64,000 nucleotides of DNA, from positions 123,728-187,727 of the forward strand of contig NZ_LGDY01000150.1 of the NCBI RefSeq assembly GCF_001279525.1, in the 5' to 3' direction. Below are positions 45,088-53,016 of this stretch, one piece after another. The notes beneath the pieces are model-generated. The model was not told the origin of the DNA and searched no databases. It saw nothing but the letters and a program-made list of their open reading frames with translations. This DNA is from Nocardia sp. NRRL S-836 (lineage in GTDB: Bacteria > Actinomycetota > Actinomycetes > Mycobacteriales > Pseudonocardiaceae). Made by a program: the position numbers and the translations under genes. Every line of letters starts with the position of its first letter. Positions within the stretch are counted from its first letter, which is position 1.

Positions 45088-45143
45088 CCCTCGCCACGAC
45101 GGACCACGTTCCCGAGTGGACGATCCACTCGGACCGGCGAGGG
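45088..45143. repeat. Nested inverted repeats upstream of hydrolase gene
   Basis: An inner 9-bp perfect stem (CCGAGTGGA and TCCACTCGG, 45112-45120 and 45124-45132, loop CGA) lies within outer arms CCCTCGCC (45088-45095) and GGCGAGGG (45136-45143). The structure sits in the 281-bp divergent gap between the DUF4342-like and SGNH hydrolase genes. It may be an operator or an attenuator for 45253-46398. Confidence 0.55.
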
Positions 45144-45252
45144 ACGGTCGCAGTCCGTCCGAGAGCGGTAGCGGGAGGCGCTGGCAGCGCCTGTGCGCGC
45201 GATGCCAGCGCCGTGTGCGCCCCGTGCAAGCGGCGCTGCGCAGTCTTGCCCC

Positions 45253-46398
45253 ATGACTGAGAACGAAGACGCCGGCTGGGTGCGGACCTGGGGCACGTCG
45301 CCCCAGCCGACCGACGCCGTGTTCGCTGACGTGACGCTGCGCCAAGAGGTGCGCATCAGCGGGGGTGGGCAGCGGGTGCGGGTCCGCTTCACCAACGAGC
45401 ACGGGACCACCCCTCTCACCATCGGTGCGGCCCGGCTGGGTCTCGCGGCCCCCGGGGGTGGTGTGGTGCCCGGCAGCGACCGGGTGCTGACCTTCGGCGG
45501 CCGGACGGCCACCACCGTCCCGGCGGGTGCGCCGGTGCTCACCGACCCGGTGGACCTGTCGCTCGACGCCCTCACCCGGTTGTCCATCAGCCTGCACCTG
45601 CCGGGCCGGGTCGAGGCCTGCACCGGCCACGACCTGCCGCTCGACGTGGGCTGGGCCATCCCGGGCAACGCCGTGGCCGCCACCGCCCTGCCCGCGAACG
45701 CCGAGCCGATGGCGGCGCGGGCCCTGATCTCGGCGGTCGACGTGGTGCCCGGCGGCCCGGCCGGGGTCGTCGTGGCGTTCGGCGACTCCCGTGTGGACGG
45801 TGCCGGCTCGACGGTGGGAGCGAGCCGCAGCTGGCCGGACCGGCTGGCGGAACGCGGTTTCTTCGTCTCCAACCAGGGCATCAGCGGCAACCGGATGCTC
45901 AACGACGGGCTGGGGCCGTCCGGCCTGGCCCGCTTCGACCGGGACGTGCTGGCCACACCGGGCCTGGAGCACGTGGTGGTGTCCATCGGCGGCAACGACC
46001 TCGCGATCACCTTCGCCCCGCGGCACGGCGGACCGCTCGCCGAGTTCCTCGCGATGTTCCCCGGCGACCCGGTGACGGTCGACGACGTCATCGCGGGACA
46101 CCGGCAGCTGATCGCCCGAGCGCGCGACCGCGGGGTGAAGGTCTACGCCGCCACGATGGCGCCGTACGAGGGCGACGACATCTTCAGCCCGGAGGGTGAC
46201 GCCGCCCGTCAGGCGGTCAACGACTGGATCCGCACCAGCGGCGCCCACGACGCGGTGCTCGACTTCGACGCCGTCTGGCGCGACCCGGCACGACCGTCGC
46301 GGATCCGGGACGACCTGCACTCCGGTGACCACCTGCACGGCAACGACGCCGGGTACCAGGCCCTGGCCGACTCCATCGACCTGTCGCTTTTCCGCTGA
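45253..46398 (+). CDS. SGNH/GDSL-type hydrolase
   Basis: 381 residues. Block I GDSRVDG has nucleophile Ser179, block II has the Gly in ISGNRML, block III is GGNDL and block V DHLHGND supplies Asp and His. An N-terminal beta-rich part (residues 1-165) with TFGGRTATTVPAG resembles the jelly-roll domain of secreted SGNH esterases, yet no signal peptide is present, so it probably works in the cytoplasm. It is likely an esterase or deacylase. It ends 13 bp before an FAD monooxygenase gene on the same strand; the two probably form an operon. Confidence 0.88.
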   Translation: MTENEDAGWVRTWGTSPQPTDAVFADVTLRQEVRISGGGQRVRVRFTNEHGTTPLTIGAARLGLAAPGGGVVPGSDRVLTFGGRTATTVPAGAPVLTDPVDLSLDALTRLSISLHLPGRVEACTGHDLPLDVGWAIPGNAVAATALPANAEPMAARALISAVDVVPGGPAGVVVAFGDSRVDGAGSTVGASRSWPDRLAERGFFVSNQGISGNRMLNDGLGPSGLARFDRDVLATPGLEHVVVSIGGNDLAITFAPRHGGPLAEFLAMFPGDPVTVDDVIAGHRQLIARARDRGVKVYAATMAPYEGDDIFSPEGDAARQAVNDWIRTSGAHDAVLDFDAVWRDPARPSRIRDDLHSGDHLHGNDAGYQALADSIDLSLFR

Positions 46399-46411
46399 GG
46401 AGCCTCTGACA

Positions 46412-47926
46412 ATGCATGACGTCGTGATCGTCGGCGGCGGCCCGGTGGGCCTGTTCCTGGCCTGCGAGCTCGGTCTCGCCGGCTGCGCGGTGCTCGTGCT
46501 CGAACGGGAACCGGAGCCGCGCACCGCCTGGAAGGCACTCCCCCTCGGGATGCGCGGCCTGAACGCCGGGTCCGTCGAGGCGTTCTACCGGCGGGGCCTG
46601 CTGGCCGCCCTGGGTGTCCCCGACGACCCGCACACCGCTCCCCGCACGCTGAGCCACTTCGCCGGGATGTCGCTCGATCCGGCGAAGGCCGCCGTGGCGA
46701 CGTTGCCCAGCCCGGCCCTGGAGGGGGTGATGACGAGCCTCGAAGCGGTCGAGGCGGTCCTGGCCGGGAGGGCGGCCGAGCTCGGCGTGCGGATCGAGCG
46801 CGGCGTGGCGGTCGACGCCATTGCGCAGGACGACGAGGGCGTGGAGGCGAGAGCGGGCGAGCGGGTGTTCCCGGCCCGCTGGCTCATCGGCTGCGACGGC
46901 GGCCGCAGCACGGTGCGCGGTCTGGCGGGCTTCGACTTCGTCGGCACCGAGCCGCAGCTGACCGGCTACACCGCCCTCACCACGATCGCCGATCCTGAGC
47001 AGCTGAACGGCGGCTTCACCCTCACCCCGCACGGCATGTACCTGCGGACGCCGATCGAGGGGCACCTCGGCCTCATGGACTTCGACGGCGGCGGGTTCGA
47101 CCGCTCGCAGCCACCGACGCGCGAACACCTCCAGGAGGTGCTGCGCCGGATCTCCGGCACCGGCGTGACGCTCAGCGAGGTCCACCTGGCCTCCAGCTTC
47201 ACCGACCGCGCGATGCAGACGACGACCTACCGGCGGGGCCGGGTGCTGCTCGCGGGCGACGCCGCGCACATCCACTCCCCGCTCGGCGGCCAGGGGCTGA
47301 ACCTCGGCCTCGGCGACGCGCTCAACCTGGGCTGGAAGCTCGCCGCGACCGTGCACGGCCACGCCCCCGAAGACCTCCTCGACACCTACACCGGCGAACG
47401 CCACCCCGTCGGCGCACGGGTGCTCGACTGGTCACGCGCCCAGGTGGCGGTCATGCGGCCGGGCGAGAACGCCGCGGCACTGCAGGGACTGGTCCGCGCC
47501 CTGCTCGACACCAGGGACGGGACGACGCACGTGTTCGAGCAGACCTCGGGCCTGGCGAACCGGTACGACGTGGGCGGCGAGCACCCGCTGGCCGGTCGCA
47601 ACGCCCCGGACTTCCGCCTGGCGGACGGCACCCGCCTGGGAGAGCTGCTCGCGGACGGGCACGGCGTCCTGCTCGACTTCCGCGGTGGGCTGGCCGGTGC
47701 CGCGCGGGGCTGGCAGGGCCGGATCCGGCACGTGGCCGGACGGGCCCAGGACGACCTCGGGCTCGACGCCGTGCTGGTCCGGCCGGACGGCGTCGTGGCG
47801 TGGGCCGCGGAGGGCGAGCGGGGCGACGGGTTCGAACGGGCCGCCGGTCGCTGGTTCGGTGTTCCGCTTGGAACGGAGGAGCTCCGGGCCGCACGCGACG
47901 TATCACGCACGTTAGAGCGCAATTGA
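46412..47926 (+). CDS. FAD-dependent aromatic hydroxylase
   Basis: 504 residues of the PHBH/PheA-TfdB class. The FAD motif VGGGPVG opens the protein, the DG motif is GCDGGRST, and LLAGDAAHIHSPLGGQGLNLG is the second FAD-binding GD block. A C-terminal thioredoxin-like tail, as in polyketide hydroxylases and phenol monooxygenases, follows. Likely substrate: a phenolic or polyketide ring. GAGGAG precedes the ATG. An in-frame TTA codon at 47912-47914, three sense codons before the end of the gene, would make full translation depend on the bldA leucyl-tRNA in organisms that use it. Confidence 0.88.
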   Translation: MHDVVIVGGGPVGLFLACELGLAGCAVLVLEREPEPRTAWKALPLGMRGLNAGSVEAFYRRGLLAALGVPDDPHTAPRTLSHFAGMSLDPAKAAVATLPSPALEGVMTSLEAVEAVLAGRAAELGVRIERGVAVDAIAQDDEGVEARAGERVFPARWLIGCDGGRSTVRGLAGFDFVGTEPQLTGYTALTTIADPEQLNGGFTLTPHGMYLRTPIEGHLGLMDFDGGGFDRSQPPTREHLQEVLRRISGTGVTLSEVHLASSFTDRAMQTTTYRRGRVLLAGDAAHIHSPLGGQGLNLGLGDALNLGWKLAATVHGHAPEDLLDTYTGERHPVGARVLDWSRAQVAVMRPGENAAALQGLVRALLDTRDGTTHVFEQTSGLANRYDVGGEHPLAGRNAPDFRLADGTRLGELLADGHGVLLDFRGGLAGAARGWQGRIRHVAGRAQDDLGLDAVLVRPDGVVAWAAEGERGDGFERAAGRWFGVPLGTEELRAARDVSRTLERN

Positions 47927-47987
47927 CACGCGAAATTGCCGCGTTTCTCAAGCGTTTCCAATTTTGACGTGCAGATGCAGACCAATT

Positions 47988-48021
47988 CAGGCTGCGCCAC
48001 GCTTCGGCGTGACGCAGCCTG
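47988..48021. terminator. Bidirectional hairpin with TTCG loop
   Basis: Two 15-base arms pair with one C-A mismatch around a TTCG tetraloop. It lies between the convergent hydroxylase and xylanase genes, seven bases beyond the xylanase stop, and can end both transcripts. Confidence 0.75.
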
Positions 48022-48027
48022 AAAGGC

Positions 48028-48726
48028 TCAGCCCACCGTGATGTTCGAGTTGCCGCTGCTCTGATATCCCTCGGTCGCGAGGATCATGTAGTAGTTGAAA
48101 CTGCCCAGCCGCATGTTGGCCCGGCTCCACGCGTCGAAGTGGTTGCCGGTGGTGATGGAGCCACCGGTCCGCCGCTGCTGCCGGACGCTCCAGAACTGCG
48201 GGAACGTTTTGTTGTTCCCTTCCACCGACGGCGCGTTGTACCGCATGGTCTGGTAGATGTCGTACGTGCCGCCGTCGGTGGTCACCGTGCCCTTGTAGGT
48301 GCCGGTGGGCCGCCAGCTGCCCCAGTTGTCGACGATGTAGTACTCGACGAGCGGGTTCGACGTCCAGCCGTACAGGGTCAGGTACGCGTTACCGGAGGGG
48401 TTGAAGCTGCCGGAGTAGTTCACGGTCCACCGTGAACCGTTGCTCCAGCCCTTGCCGCCGACGAAGTTGCCGACGTTGCTCCACGAGGTGCTGTAGTTGC
48501 CGCCGGATCCGAGCTCCATGCAGACCCGGCCGCCGCCGTCGGTCCAGAACGAGTAGTAGTAACCGCCGCTGTTGCCCGTCTGGCTCGAGCACGTGGCGGC
48601 GATGCCGACGTCGGCCCCGGCGACACCGGGCGTCAGCGCCACGACCAGCGCGACGCAGGCACTGCGGAACAGCAGTGCGGCACGGCCGCGTTTGCGGGTC
48701 GACGATCGGAGAAAAGCCTCAGCCAT
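48028..48726 (-). CDS. Secreted GH11 endo-1,4-beta-xylanase
   Basis: 232 residues. A long basic N-terminus and hydrophobic stretch end in GVAGA, a likely Sec signal peptide. The mature part is a complete GH11 jelly-roll: the nucleophile is Glu128 in [12 protein letters not shown] and the acid/base is Glu219 in [17 protein letters not shown]. It cleaves xylan outside the cell. There is no carbohydrate-binding module, so it is a single-domain enzyme. It is transcribed alone and divergent from nothing nearby; a GTTTCGAAAC palindrome lies about 240 bp upstream of its ATG. Confidence 0.96.
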   Translation of the reverse strand: MAEAFLRSSTRKRGRAALLFRSACVALVVALTPGVAGADVGIAATCSSQTGNSGGYYYSFWTDGGGRVCMELGSGGNYSTSWSNVGNFVGGKGWSNGSRWTVNYSGSFNPSGNAYLTLYGWTSNPLVEYYIVDNWGSWRPTGTYKGTVTTDGGTYDIYQTMRYNAPSVEGNNKTFPQFWSVRQQRRTGGSITTGNHFDAWSRANMRLGSFNYYMILATEGYQSSGNSNITVG

Positions 48727-49069
48727 ATGCTGTACTCCTCGACGTTGAGGTTGGCACGACAGCCAGGCAGCGCGATACGACCCGTGCGGGTAATGGTGAT
48801 CGTGGTGATGGCCGCCGTCGGCGCCGGCCCACTCGGAAGTCGGCCGGCGAGGTGGTTGCGACCGGTCGGCCCGGATTCGGCGGCACCCAGGTCGACCGTG
48901 GCCGAACCGTTATCGACACTAGCAGTGCCGGGTCGACCACGTAAGGTCGCCGAGACGTTTCGACAATGTTTCGAAACTTCACGCCACAACGCACGCTTCA
49001 CGATTTCGGTCGGCTAAAGTTTAGCGTTCGAACGGGCCGGTGGCCCTGCGCATCCGACGGCGGAAATGC
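48727..49069. other. Non-coding upstream region of xylanase gene
   Basis: Together with the hairpin after it, this 390-bp gap separates the xylanase gene from the sigma-factor operon; both are on the minus strand. No convincing gene is seen: open frames lack a Shine-Dalgarno and codon bias. It is clearly lower in GC towards 48950-49030 and holds the GTTTCGA repeats listed separately, so it is probably the xylanase promoter region. Confidence 0.6.
48957..48977. promoter_or_regulatory. GTTTCGA repeat and palindrome, candidate operator
   Basis: GTTTCGA occurs at 48957-48963 and again at 48968-48974, 11 bp apart, and the second copy is part of the perfect palindrome GTTTCGAAAC (48968-48977). Streptomyces xylanase promoters are known to carry CGAAA/TTTCG-type elements, so this may mediate xylan induction. 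Confidence 0.5.
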
Positions 49070-49106
49070 CGCTGGGAGGGCCGGCACGGTCCCGGCCCTC
49101 CCAGCG
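49070..49106 (-). terminator. 15-bp hairpin terminator of sigma-factor operon
   Basis: Perfect 15-bp stem (49070-49084 and 49092-49106) with a seven-base loop, ending 10 bp beyond the stop codon at 49117 in the direction of transcription. Confidence 0.75.
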
Positions 49107-49116
49107 CTTCGAACGA

Positions 49117-50166
49117 TCAGATCTTGCCCGCCACCACGTCGGCGAGGTGCACCCGCGACGACCGGTACTGCACCACCGAGGGCGTGGACGGGTCCGGCGA
49201 GCCGGCGGCCGGGACGACCTCGGACCGGATCGGCAGGCCGTTGCCGGCGTCGATCGTGAGCACCTGGGAACCGCCGCCGCCCAGGATGGCCGCGGCCGCG
49301 GTCAGCGTCAGCACCGGCCGGCCTTCGAGGTCGGCCTCGCCGATCGTCACGTCCGGCATGGTCGCGAGCAGCTTCAGCACGCCCGCACGGACCTCCGCGT
49401 TGGCGGCACCGACGAACAGCGCGTACGTGGTGTTGCTCCACAGGTGGTTGCCGATGAGGTTCTCCAGCTCCTCGCCCGTCGGACGCGGCCTGGGGGCGGG
49501 CACCTCCTTGCCCAGCCTGCGGAACACCTCCGCCTTCTTCTCCTCCGCCGCGGCCCAGGCCCGGTCCGCCTCGGCCGGGCTCAGTCCGACGCCGAAAGCG
49601 TTGCCGGACACGGTGATCATCGCGATTCGGGCCTTCTCCACGTCACCGCTCGCCGCCTGGCGGGCCGCCGCCATCACCTTCGCGTCGTAGGGCTGCGCCT
49701 GGTCGTCGTTCTTGCCGGCCGAGGCCGCCAGGTTCTGCGCCGAGTCGCCCTTGAAGATCTGACCGCGGTCGGTGTAGACGGTGTAGAAGACGTACGGCGA
49801 GCTGTCCGGCGCCGGTTTCGTGCCGATGACCAGCGACGAGTCACCGGGTAGCGCGGCGGCCGCCCGCACGTCGGAGGCCAGCTTCACCAGCGGCGACTCG
49901 ACCACCCGCGGGGCCGCCTCGGACGGTGCCGTCCCGGCCGGCACGTCGCCGCCCGGCGGTCCGATCACCACCACGGCCGCCACGACAGCCGCGGCGGCCA
50001 GGACGGCGGCACCGGCCCTGGGCCAGGAGAACCACCGCTGCGGCCGCACGACCGCGGCCGCGGGTTCCGTCATCGCCGTGAGCAGGTCCGCCCGAGCCTG
50101 GTCGTAGGCCTCGGCACCCGGCGACGGCACGTCACGCAGCTTCTTCATGAGATCCATCTCGTCCAT
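49117..50166 (-). CDS. CU044_5270-like membrane partner of ECF sigma factor
   Basis: 349 residues. MDEMDLMKKLRDVPSPG at the N-terminus, a single hydrophobic helix at about residues 51-68 and a large extracytoplasmic domain fit the actinobacterial CU044_5270 family, found beside ECF sigma factors. The cytoplasmic 50 residues may hold the sigma factor at the membrane, but no zinc anti-sigma motif (HxxxCxxC) is present. ATG 50166 lies 11 bp after the sigma gene stop in the same operon. A role as sensor or anti-sigma factor is inferred. Confidence 0.78.
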   Translation of the reverse strand: MDEMDLMKKLRDVPSPGAEAYDQARADLLTAMTEPAAAVVRPQRWFSWPRAGAAVLAAAAVVAAVVVIGPPGGDVPAGTAPSEAAPRVVESPLVKLASDVRAAAALPGDSSLVIGTKPAPDSSPYVFYTVYTDRGQIFKGDSAQNLAASAGKNDDQAQPYDAKVMAAARQAASGDVEKARIAMITVSGNAFGVGLSPAEADRAWAAAEEKKAEVFRRLGKEVPAPRPRPTGEELENLIGNHLWSNTTYALFVGAANAEVRAGVLKLLATMPDVTIGEADLEGRPVLTLTAAAAILGGGGSQVLTIDAGNGLPIRSEVVPAAGSPDPSTPSVVQYRSSRVHLADVVAGKI

Positions 50167-50177
50167 GGGTCGTCTTC

Positions 50178-50735
50178 TCACGTCGTCGGAACTTGCAGCA
50201 GCGCGACCACCTCGGGCGCCTCGCGCAACGCCTTGCGCGCCTGGTGCAGCAGGCGCCGTGCCGTACCGGCCGGGATGTCGAGCACCCGCCCGGCCTCCGC
50301 CACGGTCAGGTCCTCCCAGGCGACCAGACCGAGCACCTCGCGCTCCTCCGGTTTCAGCCGGGCCAACGCCTTGCGCAGCAACGCCTGCGCATCCACGCGG
50401 GCGTCCACCGCCGGCCAGGGGTCCCAGTCGCTCACCACGAACGTCAGGTCCGCCGCCGGCTCCTCGGCCGCCGGCTCGGACCGCCAGTGCCGCCGCAACC
50501 GGTTGAGCGCGACGCCGTACAACCACGGCCTCGCCTCGGGATACGACCGGTCGTAGCGCGCACGGGACTCGTAAGCCGCCACCCACACGTCGCCGAGCAC
50601 GTCCTCGGCCGCCTGCCGCCCGACCCTGCGCGCGAGGTAGTTCCCGATCGCGGTCTCGTGGCGGCTGATCACCTCCACGAAGGCGTCGGTGTCCCCGCGC
50701 AGCGATCTGCCGATCAGTTCCGCGTCTGACGACAT
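50178..50735 (-). CDS. ECF-family RNA polymerase sigma factor
   Basis: 185 residues. Region 2 (SRHETAIGNYLARRVGRQAAEDVLGDVWVAAYES) and region 4 (RLKPEEREVLGLVAWEDLTVAEAGRVLDIPAGTARRLLHQARKAL) are complete; there is no extra domain. GAGGAG precedes the ATG at 50735, which is preferred over a longer frame start at 50780. It is the first gene of an operon with the membrane protein that follows. Signal and regulon are unknown. Confidence 0.9.
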   Translation of the reverse strand: MSSDAELIGRSLRGDTDAFVEVISRHETAIGNYLARRVGRQAAEDVLGDVWVAAYESRARYDRSYPEARPWLYGVALNRLRRHWRSEPAAEEPAADLTFVVSDWDPWPAVDARVDAQALLRKALARLKPEEREVLGLVAWEDLTVAEAGRVLDIPAGTARRLLHQARKALREAPEVVALLQVPTT

Positions 50736-50807
50736 GTGGCTCCTCGGTTGCGCCTCACCCTTGCACCCCGTCTTTGCCATCTGGGGTGAAAAGCGTTCAG
50801 AACGGCG

Positions 50808-50844
50808 CAGGCCCCGGCTCGGACGTGCGCCGAGCCGGGGCCTG
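50808..50844 (-). terminator. 15-bp hairpin terminator of SDR gene
   Basis: Perfect 15-bp GC-rich stem (50808-50822 and 50830-50844) with a seven-base loop, 32 bp past the SDR stop codon in the direction of transcription. Confidence 0.75.
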
Positions 50845-50876
50845 GAAGCGGTACTGGACGGGTTCGACCCGTCCGT

Positions 50877-51563
50877 TCACCAGGGCAGTTCCCCGTTTTC
50901 GTCCTGCAGGGTCCCGGTCGGACCGTCCGCGCCCAGCGTGGCGAGCCGCACGACGACCCGGGCGCTCTCCTCCACCGGCCGGCCGATCCCGAAGGCCGCG
51001 GTCATGTCGGTGGCGGTCGCGCCGGGCTCGACCGCGTTGAACCTGATCCCGGGGTGGGCCTTGGAGTACTGCAGCGTCAGCATGGTGGCCGCCGCCTTGG
51101 ACGCGGCGTAGAGCGCGAGCGGCAACTCGTACTCGGGGCGTTCGGGGTTGGTCACGGCCCAGAACGAGCCCATGCTGCTCGACACGGTGACGACGGTGGG
51201 GTTCGCGGACTTGCGCAGCAGCGGGAGGGCGGCCTCGGTGACGCGGACGAAGCCGACCGCGTTCGTGTCGAAGGCGCGCAGTGCGGAGGGGCCGTCGAGG
51301 CCGTCGTTGGCGAGGATGCCCGCGTTGTGCACCAGCACGTCGAGGTGGTCCTCGGCGGCGGCGATGGTCTCCAGCGCGGTGGTCACCGAGGCGTCGTCGG
51401 TCACGTCGAGCTGCACGAACCGCGCGCCCAGCTCGGCCGCGGCCTTCTCGCCCCGTTCGGCGTCCCGCGCGCCGATGTAGACGTTGTGGCCGAGCTGCAG
51501 GAGCTGCCTGGCCGTCTCGAAACCGATGCCCTTGTTGGCGCCGGTGATCAGTGCGGTGGTCAT
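50877..51563 (-). CDS. SDR-family NAD(P)-dependent oxidoreductase
   Basis: 228 residues, classical SDR. TGANKGIG binds the cofactor, HNAG replaces NNAG, the catalytic Ser lies in SSSMGS and YAASK is the Tyr-Lys pair. GGGAGG precedes the ATG. It is divergent from a TetR gene with a long inverted repeat between them, so it is probably the regulated target; substrate unknown, possibly a carbonyl compound or carbonyl reductase substrate. Confidence 0.92.
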   Translation of the reverse strand: MTTALITGANKGIGFETARQLLQLGHNVYIGARDAERGEKAAAELGARFVQLDVTDDASVTTALETIAAAEDHLDVLVHNAGILANDGLDGPSALRAFDTNAVGFVRVTEAALPLLRKSANPTVVTVSSSMGSFWAVTNPERPEYELPLALYAASKAAATMLTLQYSKAHPGIRFNAVEPGATATDMTAAFGIGRPVEESARVVVRLATLGADGPTGTLQDENGELPW

Positions 51564-51598
51564 GGGGGTCCTCCCGGGGGTTGGCTGCCCGCCAGTTC

Positions 51599-51651
51599 TG
51601 GAGTGATCGATGCAGAACTTGACCGTAGCACGTTCTGAAACGATCACTCCA
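51599..51651. promoter_or_regulatory. Probable TetR operators, inverted repeat
   Basis: TGGAGTGATCG (51599-51609) and CGATCACTCCA (51641-51651) are perfect 11-bp inverted copies in the gap between the SDR and TetR genes. GTTCTG words beside both copies extend the similarity. Two facing half-operators or two full sites would let TetR block both promoters. Confidence 0.7.
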
Positions 51652-51670
51652 CAAGAGGTAGGCTGCGGAG

Positions 51671-52306
51671 GTGGAGACGACACCGCGCCGGGCCACCGGC
51701 CGACCGCGAGGCTTCGACGTCGAGGAGGCGCTCGACCGCGCACTGGCGGTGTTCTGGGAGCAGGGCTACGAAGGGGCCAGCCTCGCCAACCTGACCGGCG
51801 CGATGGGCATCTCCACGGCCAGCATGTACGCGACCTTCGGCAACAAGGAGCAGTTGTTCCGCAAGGCACTCCAGCGCTACGACGAGGGCCCGAGCGCGTA
51901 CGTCGAACTGGCGCTCGCCGAACCGACCGCCCTTCGCGTCGCCGAGGCCCTTCTCGCCGGCGGCATCCGGACCACCACCCGGCCGGAAGAGCCGCACGGG
52001 TGCCTGGGCGTGCAGGCGGCCCTCGCCACCGGTGACGCCGGGCGTGACGTCCGCGCGCTGCTCGTCGACTGGCGCAACAACGGCAACTCGCGTCTGCGCG
52101 CGCGGTTCGAGCGTGCCGTCGAGGAGGGTGACCTGCCGCCGGACGCGGACCCGGCGCTGCTCGCCCGTTACGTCACCACCCTGCAGGCCGGGATCGCCGT
52201 GCAGGCCGCCAGCGGTGTCGGTGCCGACGAGCTGCGGGAACTGGCCGACGCCGCGTTGCGCGCCTGGCCGATCGGCTCCAAAGCGCCCTCGTCCGGCCGC
52301 GGGTGA
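51671..52306 (+). CDS. TetR-family repressor
   Basis: 211 residues. The helix-turn-helix is ASLANLTGAMGISTASMYATFGNKEQLF, preceded by the RGFDVEEALDRALAVFWEQGY first helix typical of AcrR-like repressors. GTG start with AGG upstream. Divergent from an SDR gene with matching inverted repeats in between, so it likely represses itself and that gene until its ligand arrives. Confidence 0.92.
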   Translation: METTPRRATGRPRGFDVEEALDRALAVFWEQGYEGASLANLTGAMGISTASMYATFGNKEQLFRKALQRYDEGPSAYVELALAEPTALRVAEALLAGGIRTTTRPEEPHGCLGVQAALATGDAGRDVRALLVDWRNNGNSRLRARFERAVEEGDLPPDADPALLARYVTTLQAGIAVQAASGVGADELRELADAALRAWPIGSKAPSSGRG

Positions 52307-52443
52307 GAGCTCCGCGGCACCACGGCTCCTGACCGGCAACTCCGCATCGGCCAGCGGTACCCGATCACCCGGCCCGGCAACCACGCTGTCCTTCCTTCGT
52401 GGACGGACGGTTGCGCTCACCCGAAAGTGGGCAAGCCAAGCAC

Positions 52444-53016
52444 GTGACGAACGACCACGACGACTTGCTCCACGCGCACCTCGACCGCGAGACGCAGGAG
52501 TTACTCGATCCGCACCACCACCGAGCGAGCGTCCACCTCGGTGACAAGATCATCGTCGACCCCGTCCAGGTGCTCGAGAACGTCGCCATGGCGATGGAAC
52601 GCCTCGACCTCGACATCGACACACCGGTCAGCATCGAGGAGGACGTCGCCACCCTGGACGAGCTGGTCGCGATGGTCGACCACTTCGACAAGGGGCCTGC
52701 GCTCGTCGCCCACACGCTGAACACGGCGGCGCGCGTGATGAACGCGCGCTATCCCGCCGAGCTCGTCCGCCACCCGCTGCCGCCCGACTGCGACCTGCGC
52801 CGGCTGTTCCACGCCGACGTCGACGAACGCTGCCAGGACATCGCGCGGGCGGTGTTCAACCGGCGGCTCGCGGAGACGGCCGACGTGCGGGACACGCAGG
52901 TCGCGGTGGACCTCGACGGGCTCTCGGCGCCACAGCGGATCGAGGTGTTCATGGCGGTGTTCTTCCTGTACGGCACGAAGATCGGGGCACTGCAGAACCG
53001 GACCGGCATCAGATGA
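52444..53016 (+). CDS. Hypothetical protein with rare TTA codon
   Basis: About 190 residues, acidic, mostly alpha-helical by composition, with no known motif. Notable is the histidine cluster DPHHHRASVHLGDKIIVDPVQVLENV near the start. A TTA leucine codon at 52501-52503 is rare in this genome and may tie expression to bldA. The start is uncertain: GTG 52444 or GTG 52399, neither with a good Shine-Dalgarno. Its stop overlaps the ATG of the next gene by four bases, so the two are translationally coupled. Confidence 0.55.
   Translation: MTNDHDDLLHAHLDRETQELLDPHHHRASVHLGDKIIVDPVQVLENVAMAMERLDLDIDTPVSIEEDVATLDELVAMVDHFDKGPALVAHTLNTAARVMNARYPAELVRHPLPPDCDLRRLFHADVDERCQDIARAVFNRRLAETADVRDTQVAVDLDGLSAPQRIEVFMAVFFLYGTKIGALQNRTGIR

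Noticed and set aside
45068..45256. A 62-codon frame before the SGNH hydrolase gene
   Set aside because: The nested inverted repeats lie inside it, and the translation is Arg/Ser/Pro-rich without resemblance to a protein.
48727..49017. A 96-codon frame upstream of the xylanase gene
   Set aside because: It has no Shine-Dalgarno, a biased Arg/Pro/Val composition and runs through the AT-richer promoter-like region.
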